Assembly (NCBI GenBank): GCA_937911965.1
Contig: CALDPL010000513.1
Location: forward strand, 1 to 5,265
DNA length: 5,265 bases
DNA from: an uncultured Allomuricauda sp.
GTDB taxonomy: Bacteria; Bacteroidota; Bacteroidia; Flavobacteriales; Flavobacteriaceae
Direction: 5' to 3'
Shown here: positions 1 through 5,265 of the stretch, piece by piece
Position numbering within the stretch: position 1 is the stretch's first letter
How the letters are laid out: each line of letters opens with the position of its first letter
The notes under the pieces: generated by a model
Told to the model about the DNA's origin: nothing
The model's database searches: none
What the model saw: the letters and a program-made list of their open reading frames with translations, nothing else
Translations under genes and position numbers: made by a program

Positions 1-70
1 AACGACTTGCCGTAGAGGATCTCGTTTTCGAGGAAGATCACCGGGTTCGGATCGCGGATCGCCGATTTCA
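1..70 (-). other. pdhB: Probable foreign (pdhB-like) tail on the E1 gene
   Basis: Read on the minus strand, these bases encode KSAIRDPNPVIFLENEILYGKS. NPVIFLENEILYG is characteristic of the pyruvate dehydrogenase E1 beta subunit of Alphaproteobacteria and mitochondria. The preceding residues VVYPAFPRDAKGLL still fit the flavobacterial fused E1. The codons also change: CGC, GAT-CCG-AAC-CCG-GTG and runs of ATC/CTC/TTC appear here, whereas the rest of the gene writes arginine mostly as CGG, AGG or CGA. The switch probably lies within about 60-86, where DAKGLL would be shared by both families. The reading frame stays open across it. Family memory, not alignment, supports this call; a real divergent E1 is possible. 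Confidence 0.5.
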
Positions 71-1547
71 GCAGCCCCTTGGCATCCCGTGGAAAGGCGG
101 GATAAACCACCTTGAGTCCAGGGGTCTTGGTAAACCAGGCCTCGTTGGTCTGGGAGTGGAAGGGGCCTGCGCCCATGCCTCCCCCACAGGGCATTCGCAC
201 CACGACATCGGCCTTTTCGTTCCATCTGTAGTGGACCTTGGCCAGATAGTTCACAATGGGATTGAAGCCCGTGCTCACAAAATCCGCGAACTGCATTTCC
301 ACCACGGCCTTCATCCCCGCGATGGAAAGCCCCATGGCCGCGGAGACCACGACGGATTCACAGATGGGGGTGTTCCTCACCCGGCTCTTGCCAAATTTGT
401 CCACAAAACCTTCGGTGACCTTGAAGACCCCTCCATAATCCGCAATATCCTGACCCATGATGACCAGTTCATTGTGGCGGTACATGGATTGTTCAAGGCC
501 CTGGGAGACGGCATCCACAAAACGGATGTTCTTGGATTCCCCCTTGGCCTCTACATCGGTGTATTCGAATTTGTGGTACACATCCCCCAGTTCCCGGTCC
601 AGGTCAAAGGGTACCGGGGGTTCCTCAAATGCCAATTTTAGATGGTCCTCGAATTCCTTGGAAAAACCATCCTTGATTTCCCCAATGAGTTCTTGGGTGA
701 GCTCTCCCTGCTCCATGAGGAACTCCTCATAATTGGATATGGGGTCCTTCTTTGCCCAATCCCGCATCAATTTTTCAGAGACGTATTTGGTGCCACTGGC
801 CTCTTCATGGCCTCGCATCCGGAAGGTCCTGAACTCCAACAGCACCGGCCTCGGTCTTTTTCGCATGGCCTTGCAAAGCTCGTCCACCTTGTTGTACACT
901 TCCAGGATATTGTTTCCGTCGATGATCCGGGACTCCATCCCATACCCCTTGGCCCGATCCACGAGGTTCTCGCAATTGTACTGCTCCCGGGTGGGGGTCG
1001 ATAGGCCGTAGCCATTGTTCTCAATACAGAACAGCACCGGCAATTTCCATACGGAGGCCAGGTTCAGGGCCTCGTGAAAATCCCCTTCACTGGTCCCTCC
1101 TTCCCCGGTAAAGACGGCGGTCACCCTTTTGCTCCGTCTGAGCATCCCGGCCAGGGCAATCCCGCTGGCCACTCCCAATTGGGGCCCCAAATGGGAAATC
1201 ATCCCCACAATTGCATACTGCTGGGTGCCAAAGTGAAAACTGCGGTCCCTTCCTTTGGTAAACCCGCTCTCCTTTCCCTGCCATTGGGCAAAAAGCCGGT
1301 TCAACGGGATGTTCCTCGAGGTGAACACCCCGAGGTTCCGGTGCATGGGAAGAATGTATTCGTCCGATTTCAGGGCCTGGGCGATCCCCACCGAAATGGC
1401 CTCCTGTCCAATTCCGCTGAACCACTTTGATATCTTGCCCTGCCGAAGCAGGACCAACATCTTTTCCTCGATCATTCTGGGTTTTAGCATTCCCTTGTAG
1501 AGCTCCAGCAAAACATGCCGGTCAAGGTCGCCAATATGGTATCTCAT
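1..1547 (-). CDS. Fused alpha-beta 2-oxo acid dehydrogenase E1, 3' end missing
   Basis: Thiamine-diphosphate E1 component of a 2-oxo acid dehydrogenase complex (branched-chain type most likely). It decarboxylates the 2-oxo acid and passes the acyl group to lipoyl-E2 in the cytoplasm. The gene reads from ATG at 1547-1545 for 515 codons with no stop and leaves the window. Residues 1-310 are the alpha part: MHRNLG at 68-73, and the ThDP motif GEG (148-150) with NN (177-178) 26 residues later. Residues 340-515 are the start of the beta part: GQDIADYGGVF (365-375), the likely ThDP-activating Glu397 in PICES, and QFADF (419-423). Alpha and beta in one chain is the usual Bacteroidetes arrangement of roughly 650-700 residues, so the C-terminal transketolase-type domain is lacking. 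From about residue 495 the sequence (IRDPNPVIFLENEILYGKS) looks like proteobacterial PdhB instead of this family (which usually has FFEHKALYRS), suggesting a join near the left edge. It is divergent from the oxygenase gene. The E1 family is sure; substrate preference is inferred. Confidence 0.9.
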   Translation of the reverse strand, partial: MRYHIGDLDRHVLLELYKGMLKPRMIEEKMLVLLRQGKISKWFSGIGQEAISVGIAQALKSDEYILPMHRNLGVFTSRNIPLNRLFAQWQGKESGFTKGRDRSFHFGTQQYAIVGMISHLGPQLGVASGIALAGMLRRSKRVTAVFTGEGGTSEGDFHEALNLASVWKLPVLFCIENNGYGLSTPTREQYNCENLVDRAKGYGMESRIIDGNNILEVYNKVDELCKAMRKRPRPVLLEFRTFRMRGHEEASGTKYVSEKLMRDWAKKDPISNYEEFLMEQGELTQELIGEIKDGFSKEFEDHLKLAFEEPPVPFDLDRELGDVYHKFEYTDVEAKGESKNIRFVDAVSQGLEQSMYRHNELVIMGQDIADYGGVFKVTEGFVDKFGKSRVRNTPICESVVVSAAMGLSIAGMKAVVEMQFADFVSTGFNPIVNYLAKVHYRWNEKADVVVRMPCGGGMGAGPFHSQTNEAWFTKTPGLKVVYPAFPRDAKGLLKSAIRDPNPVIFLENEILYGKS

Positions 1548-1566
1548 AATGTGAAATTCAAAGATT

Positions 1567-1574
1567 CAAAAGTA
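1567..1574 (-). promoter_or_regulatory. Candidate Bacteroidetes -7 box for the E1 gene
   Basis: The minus strand reads TACTTTTG, a full match to the Bacteroidetes -7 consensus TAnnTTTG, 19 bases upstream of the E1 start codon. No clear TTTG -33 element is seen at the expected 19-21 base spacing, so this is a half-supported promoter. The predicted leader would be very short, in line with the lack of a Shine-Dalgarno sequence. Confidence 0.4.
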
Positions 1575-1627
1575 GTGAAAACCGCTCCATTTTCCTTAAA
1601 ATCACGCAAAGGTTCCGCATTATTCAT

Positions 1628-1635
1628 TACTTTTG
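1628..1635 (+). promoter_or_regulatory. Candidate Bacteroidetes -7 box for the oxygenase operon
   Basis: The plus strand reads TACTTTTG, matching TAnnTTTG, 23 bases before the oxygenase ATG at 1659. It is the same octamer as in the divergent E1 promoter candidate, facing the other way. No good -33 TTTG is seen at the usual distance. Its position supports starting the oxygenase at 1659, not at the earlier in-frame ATG at 1515, which would lie upstream of this promoter. Confidence 0.45.
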
Positions 1636-1658
1636 GACTTACTACAAATAAGTGGCCT

Positions 1659-2609
1659 ATGAGTGCGATTCCAAGTGTTGATCTTGGGGACTTTATCTCC
1701 GGGGATTCTTCCCGAAAGGAAAAATTTGTCAAGGAAATCGGTGCCGCCTTCGAGGGCATTGGCTTTGTGGCCCTGAGCGGCCATTTCCTATCCGATGCCC
1801 TAGTGGAGGAACTTTATGCCGAAATCAAACAATTCTTTGGGCTGCCCCAGCAGGTCAAGGACAAATACGAAATCCCGGGCATTGGGGGTCAAAGGGGCTA
1901 CACCTCCTTTGGAAAGGAACACGCCAAGGGAAGGAAGGAAGGGGATCTGAAGGAATTTTGGCATTTTGGGCAATATGTGGAGGACAATCCCGAATTGGAG
2001 GCCCAGTACCCGGACAATGTCATTATGGAAGAATTGCCCAATTTCAACAAAGTGGGAAGGGAAACCTATAAAATGTTGGAAAAAACGGCCCAATATGTAT
2101 TGAGGGCCCTGGCCCTTCACCTAGATCTTGAGGAAAATTATTTCGACCCCTATATCAAAAATGGAAACTCCATTCTCAGGCCCATTCACTACCCCCCGAT
2201 CAGCTCGGAACCCAAAAATGCGGTCCGGGCAGCGGCCCACGGGGACATCAACCTGATCACCCTGCTCATGGGGGCCCACGGAAAAGGCCTTCAGGTCCGC
2301 AATCACCAAGGACAATGGGTGGATGCCATTGCACGGCCGGACCAATTGATGATCAATGTGGGGGACATGCTCTCGCGCCTTTCCAACAATAAGTTGAAAT
2401 CGACCATCCATCAAGTGGTCAACCCCCCCAGGGAACTTTGGGGCACTTCGAGGTATTCCATCCCCTTCTTCATGCACCCCATTGGCGAGATGCCGTTGAA
2501 CTGCCTTGAAAATTGCATCGACGAGGAACATCCCAAGGCCTATGCCGATATCACCGCGGGGGAGTTTCTCCACGAAAGGCTTGTGGAACTGGGCTTGGTA
2601 AAAAAGTGA
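1659..2609 (+). CDS. Isopenicillin N synthase-like Fe(II)/2-oxoglutarate oxygenase
   Basis: A 316-residue soluble non-haem iron oxygenase of the isopenicillin N synthase / plant 2OG-dioxygenase family. Residues 4-120 resemble the DIOX_N domain (start IPSVDLGDF; GFVALSGH at 35-42). Residues ~170-275 form the double-stranded beta helix core. Metal ligands visible are His194-x-Asp196 (AAHGD) and His251 (STIHQVVNP). The 2-oxoglutarate carboxylate motif RxS is Arg265-Tyr-Ser267, and RPIHYPP (174-180) matches the family's usual RxxHYPP strand. All key residues are present, so it should be active. RxS argues for 2-oxoglutarate as co-substrate, but the prime substrate is not evident; homologues hydroxylate, desaturate or cyclise small molecules. 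The ATG at 1659 is chosen because upstream extension would add 48 unrelated residues and overlap the divergent E1 start. No Shine-Dalgarno is seen. It ends one base before the SUI1-like gene, so the two are probably co-transcribed. Confidence 0.9.
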   Translation: MSAIPSVDLGDFISGDSSRKEKFVKEIGAAFEGIGFVALSGHFLSDALVEELYAEIKQFFGLPQQVKDKYEIPGIGGQRGYTSFGKEHAKGRKEGDLKEFWHFGQYVEDNPELEAQYPDNVIMEELPNFNKVGRETYKMLEKTAQYVLRALALHLDLEENYFDPYIKNGNSILRPIHYPPISSEPKNAVRAAAHGDINLITLLMGAHGKGLQVRNHQGQWVDAIARPDQLMINVGDMLSRLSNNKLKSTIHQVVNPPRELWGTSRYSIPFFMHPIGEMPLNCLENCIDEEHPKAYADITAGEFLHERLVELGLVKK

Positions 2610-2610
2610 T

Positions 2611-2940
2611 ATGGACCTTTCCAATCAGTTAAAAAACCTGTTCCCCGACCATGTTCCAGAGGAAGATCCCCAAGATCACGAAGGGGAGCCCATTTATTGG
2701 ATACAGGACCAACCCATCCTTTGCAAATACGAAAAAAGAAAGGGAAAGCCGATCACCATTTTGGACGGGTACCAAGGGGCCGAGGACGATTTCAGGAAAT
2801 TGGCCAGGGATCTGAAGACCCATTTGGGGGTCGGGGGCAGCCATAAGAACGGGACCATTATCATTCAAGGGGATTACCGGGACAAGATCATGGCCTTTCT
2901 CAAGGCGCATGGTTTTTCGGTGAAACGGGTGGGAGGCTAA
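2611..2940 (+). CDS. SUI1/eIF1-like translation initiation factor homologue
   Basis: A 109-residue protein of the SUI1/eIF1 (YciH) family, cytoplasmic and probably ribosome-associated. Residues 1-35 are an acidic, poorly conserved N-terminus. The SUI1 fold follows: basic strand KYEKRKGKPITIL (39-51), helix around 57-71 (ending DLKTHLG), the family loop GVGGS (73-77), GTIIIQGDYRDK (81-92), and terminal VKRVGG (104-109). Length and end match the usual 105-115 residue bacterial form. In archaea and eukaryotes this family acts in start-codon selection; in bacteria its role is poorly defined. It starts one base after the oxygenase stop codon (TGA-T-ATG), so translational coupling is likely and the start is clear. 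Nothing is broken or missing. Confidence 0.9.
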   Translation: MDLSNQLKNLFPDHVPEEDPQDHEGEPIYWIQDQPILCKYEKRKGKPITILDGYQGAEDDFRKLARDLKTHLGVGGSHKNGTIIIQGDYRDKIMAFLKAHGFSVKRVGG

Positions 2941-2956
2941 TCCCCACAGGCCTTCC
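2931..2956 (+). terminator. Hairpin over the SUI1-like stop codon, possible terminator
   Basis: GGGAGGCT (2931-2938) can pair with GGCCTTCC (2949-2956) through eight positions, two of them G-T wobbles, with a ten-base loop. The stop codon TAA (2938-2940) lies at the end of the left arm. Only a short T run follows (TTTT at 2961-2964, five bases after the stem), so this is a weak candidate for intrinsic termination and may simply be an incidental stem. Confidence 0.3.
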
Positions 2957-2981
2957 GAACTTTTGGACCCCTGCATTTTTC

Positions 2982-3011
2982 ATGTTAAAAACAACATTGA
3001 AAACCAATGTT
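2982..3011. repeat. Nested inverted repeats with alternative pairing
   Basis: In the AT-rich gap before the DUF1835 gene, AACATTG (2993-2999) is the exact inverse of CAATGTT (3005-3011) with a five-base loop. The same AACAT (2993-2997) can instead pair with ATGTT at 2982-2986. The two stems exclude each other. Both are AT-rich and short. They could be a weak terminator, a regulator site or chance. The rest of 2941-3088 shows no gene or clear RNA; a T-rich patch lies at 3021-3028. Confidence 0.35.
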
Positions 3012-3088
3012 TTGCGAAAATATTTTTCTGTTCATGGTTTAAGCTTTAATTTTAATCCTCCTAACCAAACGAAAACACCTTATTGAAG

Positions 3089-4021
3089 ATGAAATCACTG
3101 TTGCATATTACCAACGGAGACAATTTCACGTCCAAATTGCAAGCCCTTCCCGTGAAGGGGGACATCATCACCTGGAGGGAGATGCTCTGTGAGGGCAAAA
3201 CCCTCTGTTCCGTCGGCAGCGAATCCTTCTGGAAGACCCGCTTCGAGTTCCTGAACAAGAATTACAAAATTTCAAAATCCTGGTTTGTGGAAAAGACCCT
3301 GAAGGAATACAGGTCCCTCTGCAACCACAAACAACAGGACCAAATCGTTCTTTGGTTCGAGTACGACCTTTTCTGCCAGATAAATATGCTGGCCGTATTG
3401 AGTTGGTTGAAGACCCACCGCAGGCATGCCGAGATATCCTTGGTATGCAGTGGTCGCGAAGGCAAGGGCGACAAACTGTACGCCCTGACCGAACTCAGCG
3501 ATGAACAATTGATGGACCTCTATGAAAGGCGTACCGTGCTTTCACAGGACGATATTGAGTATGCCGACTACATTTGGCAGCTCTACTGCAGCGACAACCC
3601 GATCCGACTGGAAAACCAGATCGCCAACAATGATTTTCAATTTGAATACCTCTCCGAGGCCCTAAAGACGCACTTAAGGCGATTTCCCACAATCAAGAAC
3701 GGCCTGAACGAACTCGAAAACCACATTTTGGAAAAGGCCAGATCCAAAAAGTTTGGATCCAAGGCCGAGTTGACGGATGCCCTGTTGACCGATCAAGGCT
3801 ATTACGGATTTGCGGACACCCAATACGATCGCATCATCACCTCCCTCAGGCCTTTGTTCAATTCCTTCAATCCCGTCAAATTGACCAAGAAGGGAATTTC
3901 GGTCTTGGAAAACAAATCAAATTACTATTCACAAATACGTGACAATCAATTGTATTTGGGAGGTTCTTTAAAGTATAACTTCCTATATAATACAGAGACC
4001 AACCGCATCCTAAAACTCTAA
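3089..4021 (+). CDS. DUF1835 domain protein
   Basis: A 310-residue soluble protein of the DUF1835 family, whose biochemical role is not established. The N-terminus has the family signature: HITNGD (6-11), then DIITWREMLCEG (25-36). The conserved core LWFEYDLFCQINML (88-101) and LVCSG (118-122) follow, then ELSDEQLMDLYERR (135-148), and a C-terminal half with YIWQLYCSDNP (161-171), HLRRFP (195-200) and GYYGFADTQ (237-245). No signal peptide or membrane segment is visible. ATG at 3089 is preferred over a TTG six bases upstream because family members begin directly with a short run before LLHITNGD. No Shine-Dalgarno is seen. It lies four bases upstream of a nucleoside phosphorylase, so an operon is likely. 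This pairing hints at a link with nucleoside or nucleotide handling, but that is inference only. Confidence 0.88.
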   Translation: MKSLLHITNGDNFTSKLQALPVKGDIITWREMLCEGKTLCSVGSESFWKTRFEFLNKNYKISKSWFVEKTLKEYRSLCNHKQQDQIVLWFEYDLFCQINMLAVLSWLKTHRRHAEISLVCSGREGKGDKLYALTELSDEQLMDLYERRTVLSQDDIEYADYIWQLYCSDNPIRLENQIANNDFQFEYLSEALKTHLRRFPTIKNGLNELENHILEKARSKKFGSKAELTDALLTDQGYYGFADTQYDRIITSLRPLFNSFNPVKLTKKGISVLENKSNYYSQIRDNQLYLGGSLKYNFLYNTETNRILKL

Positions 4022-4025
4022 TGTT

Positions 4026-4907
4026 GTGTCGGCCCTTGGCAGTTCGGAACTGATTCTGAACCCGGATGGCAGCATCTACCACCTGAACCTTCTTCCAGAG
4101 GACCTCGCCCCCTCCATCATCACGGTGGGAGATCCGGACCGGGTCCCCGAGGTCTCCAAATATTTTGATTCCATCGAACTGAAAAAGGGCAAACGGGAAT
4201 TTCTGACCCATACGGGCTATTTGGGAAGAAAACGGATCAGTGTCATTTCCACGGGAATCGGAACGGACAATATCGATATTGTGCTCAATGAATTGGACGC
4301 CCTTGTCAATTTTGATTTCAGTTCCCGCAGTCCCAAGGATGAAAAAATACAGCTCAGTATTATACGAATTGGTACCTCAGGTTCCATTCAGGCCCATGTC
4401 CCGGTGGATTCTTTCCTACTGGGCCAATCAGCCTTGGGACTGGATGGACTGCTGCATTTCTACGATGCCCTGGCGCAGAGGAACACCGCCCTGGAAAGGG
4501 CCTTTGAGGCCCATATGGAACCCTCGGGCCTGCCGTTTTCACCCTATGCCGTGGATTGTGACGGGAATTTGTCCAAGGTCTTTCGATCCGAGCGGATGTA
4601 TAGTGGGATAACGGTCACCAGCCCTGGATTTTACGGGCCCCAGGGACGGGGATTGCGCCTTGTCCCTTTCCGGATCGACCTGGCCAAGTTGAATTCCTTT
4701 TCCTTCAATGGAATGCCCTTGTGCAATTTGGAAATGGAAACCTCAGGCATTTACGGGCTCGCAAAATTGTTGGGCCATAGGGCCGTTTCCCTCAACGCCA
4801 TTTTGGCCAATCGCATCAAAGGGGAATTCTCCATGGATGCCCCAAAGACGGTACAGGCCCTGATCGAATACACCCTGGAGTGCCTTTCCCGGGACCAAAG
4901 GGTATAA
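4026..4907 (+). CDS. Nucleoside phosphorylase (PNP/UDP family, uridine phosphorylase-like)
   Basis: A 293-residue cytoplasmic enzyme of the PNP_UDP_1 family, which cleaves nucleosides with phosphate to give free base and ribose-1-phosphate. Motifs in order: phosphate-binding VGDPDRV (34-40), STGIGTDN (75-82) with a conserved glutamate at 89, RIGTSGS (114-120), the base-site region SPGFYGPQGR (199-208), and ribose-binding LEMETSGIYGL (235-245) ending SLNAILANR (255-263). The layout is nearer to uridine phosphorylase than to trimeric PNP, but base specificity cannot be read from sequence. The start is GTG: no in-frame ATG fits, and the first residues (SSELILNPDGSIYHLNL) already match how homologues begin. 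An ATG at 4021 overlapping the upstream stop is in the wrong frame. The four-base gap to the DUF1835 gene suggests one transcript. Confidence 0.9.
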   Translation: MSALGSSELILNPDGSIYHLNLLPEDLAPSIITVGDPDRVPEVSKYFDSIELKKGKREFLTHTGYLGRKRISVISTGIGTDNIDIVLNELDALVNFDFSSRSPKDEKIQLSIIRIGTSGSIQAHVPVDSFLLGQSALGLDGLLHFYDALAQRNTALERAFEAHMEPSGLPFSPYAVDCDGNLSKVFRSERMYSGITVTSPGFYGPQGRGLRLVPFRIDLAKLNSFSFNGMPLCNLEMETSGIYGLAKLLGHRAVSLNAILANRIKGEFSMDAPKTVQALIEYTLECLSRDQRV

Positions 4908-4916
4908 TATACCGCC

Positions 4917-4955
4917 TTGGGACCCCCCAAAATACCGAAGGGAATCCCTATTTTT
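4917..4955 (+). terminator. Two short stems then T-run, weak terminator candidate
   Basis: After the phosphorylase stop, TTGGG (4917-4921) can pair with CCCAA (4926-4930), and AGGG (4939-4942) with CCCT (4946-4949); TTTTT follows at 4951-4955. The stems are only five and four base pairs, so termination would be weak. The same T run also forms part of a promoter-like octamer, so it may serve the next gene instead. Confidence 0.25.
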
Positions 4956-4956
4956 G
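4949..4956 (+). promoter_or_regulatory. Candidate Bacteroidetes -7 box before the truncated gene
   Basis: TATTTTTG matches TAnnTTTG and ends 18 bases before the ATG at 4975. The only TTG upstream (4917-4919) is 29 bases away, too far for a standard -33 element. It is plausible as a weak promoter for the cut-off substrate-binding gene, which could also be read through from the phosphorylase. Confidence 0.3.
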
Positions 4957-4974
4957 AACCAAGAACCGAATTGC

Positions 4975-5022
4975 ATGAAAAAAGTAAAGATCATAGGGGT
5001 GCCGGAACATTTCAACCGGTAA
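4975..5022 (+). pseudogene. Cut-off start of a probable substrate-binding protein
   Basis: ATG at 4975 opens a frame reading [15 protein letters not shown] before TAA at 5020-5022. The first 14 residues, with IIGVPEHFN, resemble the start of flavobacterial proteins annotated as substrate-binding or ABC-transporter-like, which typically continue LPWHLAIENG. In Flavobacteriaceae I recall such a gene lying downstream of this type of nucleoside phosphorylase, which fits the order here. The native gene should be several hundred codons long. It ends abruptly where the queA frame begins, so the stop is an artefact of the join, not a natural end. Real bases of the gene probably extend to about 5016-5017. 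The identification rests on a short stretch and family memory. Confidence 0.5.
4997..5017. other. Junction word readable as both flanking genes
   Basis: About 20 bases read VPEHFN in the frame starting at 4975 and GAGTFQP in the frame starting at 4998. The first belongs to the cut-off flavobacterial gene, the second to queA. If the native valine codon before GAG in queA is GTG and the native codon after HFN begins CT, the exact shared word would be 21 bases, a common assembler k-mer size. This is where the identity of the sequence changes. Confidence 0.6.
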
Positions 5023-5265
5023 GGGTGGAGGATATCCGCACGCATCACATGCATGCAGAAGTCATGGATGTGTCGGAAGAGGTGTGCCAGGCAATACGGC
5101 GCACTCGTGCCGCCGGCAAGCGGGTAATTGCCGTGGGCACGACCAGCGTGCGCTGTCTGGAGAGTGCCGCTCACAGCGGTGTGATACAACCTTACCAGGG
5201 CGAAACCTCCATTTTTATTTACCCCAGCTATCAGTTCCGGGTGGTAGATGCGCTGGTTACCAATT
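4998..5265 (+). CDS. queA: Internal fragment of queA (tRNA ribosyltransferase-isomerase)
   Basis: 89 codons, open to the right edge, encode an internal part of QueA, S-adenosylmethionine:tRNA ribosyltransferase-isomerase, which adds the ribosyl moiety of SAM to 7-aminomethyl-7-deazaguanine in tRNA during queuosine synthesis. Matching landmarks are [21 protein letters not shown] at residues 1-21 of the fragment, [33 protein letters not shown] at the end. In E. coli QueA (356 residues) this corresponds to roughly 210-300. The upstream two thirds are absent and nothing before 4998 in this frame resembles QueA, so there is no start codon and no working gene here. Codon use (GCC, GGC, CGC, CTG, GTG) and sequence look gammaproteobacterial, unlike the rest of the window. 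It most likely comes from another organism joined in assembly. Confidence 0.85.

Noticed and set aside
156..1430. Several plus-strand open frames of 60-161 codons
   Set aside because: They lie antisense to the E1 gene, are rich in His, Pro and Ser without recognisable domains, and the minus-strand frame encodes a clear ThDP enzyme throughout.
1515..1658. N-terminal extension of the oxygenase to ATG 1515
   Set aside because: It would add 48 residues unlike the family, overlap the divergent E1 start by 33 bases and begin upstream of the likely promoter; the DIOX_N domain begins right after the ATG at 1659.
1800..2624. Antisense open frames of 106 and 167 codons under the oxygenase
   Set aside because: They are mirror frames of a GC-biased coding sequence; the plus strand carries all catalytic motifs.
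3083..3088. TTG start for the DUF1835 gene
   Set aside because: An ATG two codons later is a better start codon and matches the usual family N-terminus.
4743..5189. Minus-strand open frame of 148 codons across the phosphorylase end and queA
   Set aside because: It crosses the junction between two unrelated sequences and has no domain; both regions are coding on the plus strand.
4998..5265. queA acquired by horizontal transfer or a new fusion
   Set aside because: The segment has no start codon, lacks the first two thirds of the protein, is in a different frame from the upstream gene and begins exactly in a word both genes share; misassembly is simpler.
1..5265. CRISPR array, tRNA, rRNA or insertion sequence
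   Set aside because: No regularly spaced direct repeats, cloverleaf, rRNA-like stretch, transposase or paired terminal inverted repeats were seen on reading both strands.

Overview
The window looks like a metagenome-assembled contig from a marine-type member of the Bacteroidetes, most likely Flavobacteriaceae with fairly GC-rich codon use. Reasons: a fused alpha-beta 2-oxo acid dehydrogenase E1, a short bacterial SUI1/eIF1-like protein, a DUF1835 protein next to a nucleoside phosphorylase, almost no Shine-Dalgarno sequences, and TAnnTTTG-type -7 boxes. The genus cannot be fixed by eye.

Layout. Positions 1-1547 (minus strand) hold the first 515 codons of a fused E1 whose C-terminus runs off the left edge. 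A divergent intergenic stretch (about 1548-1658) carries one TACTTTTG box per strand. On the plus strand follow an isopenicillin N synthase-like Fe(II) oxygenase (1659-2609) and, one base later, a SUI1/eIF1-like protein (2611-2940). A 148-base AT-rich gap with several small inverted repeats follows (2941-3088). Next come a DUF1835 protein (3089-4021) and, four bases later, a PNP/UDP-family nucleoside phosphorylase (4026-4907) that starts on GTG. After a 67-base spacer, the first 14 codons of a probable substrate-binding protein begin at 4975. That gene is cut off and the reading switches frame into an internal piece of queA (4998-5265), whose sequence is proteobacterial in character.

How the genes fit together. 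The oxygenase and SUI1-like gene form a tightly packed pair, and so do the DUF1835 and phosphorylase genes; each pair is probably one transcript. The E1 feeds branched-chain or other 2-oxo acids into acyl-CoA formation, and the phosphorylase salvages nucleosides. The two pairs share no obvious pathway.

Main point of interest. Both ends look chimeric. On the right, a stretch of about 20 bases reads as HFN in the flavobacterial frame and as GAGTFQP in the queA frame, and the identity changes exactly there. On the left, the last ~20 codons of the E1 (about 1-70) switch to a motif typical of proteobacterial pyruvate dehydrogenase E1 beta. The simplest explanation is an assembly join at short shared words at both contig ends, not a new biological fusion. 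I found no CRISPR array, tRNA, rRNA, insertion sequence or convincing new system.
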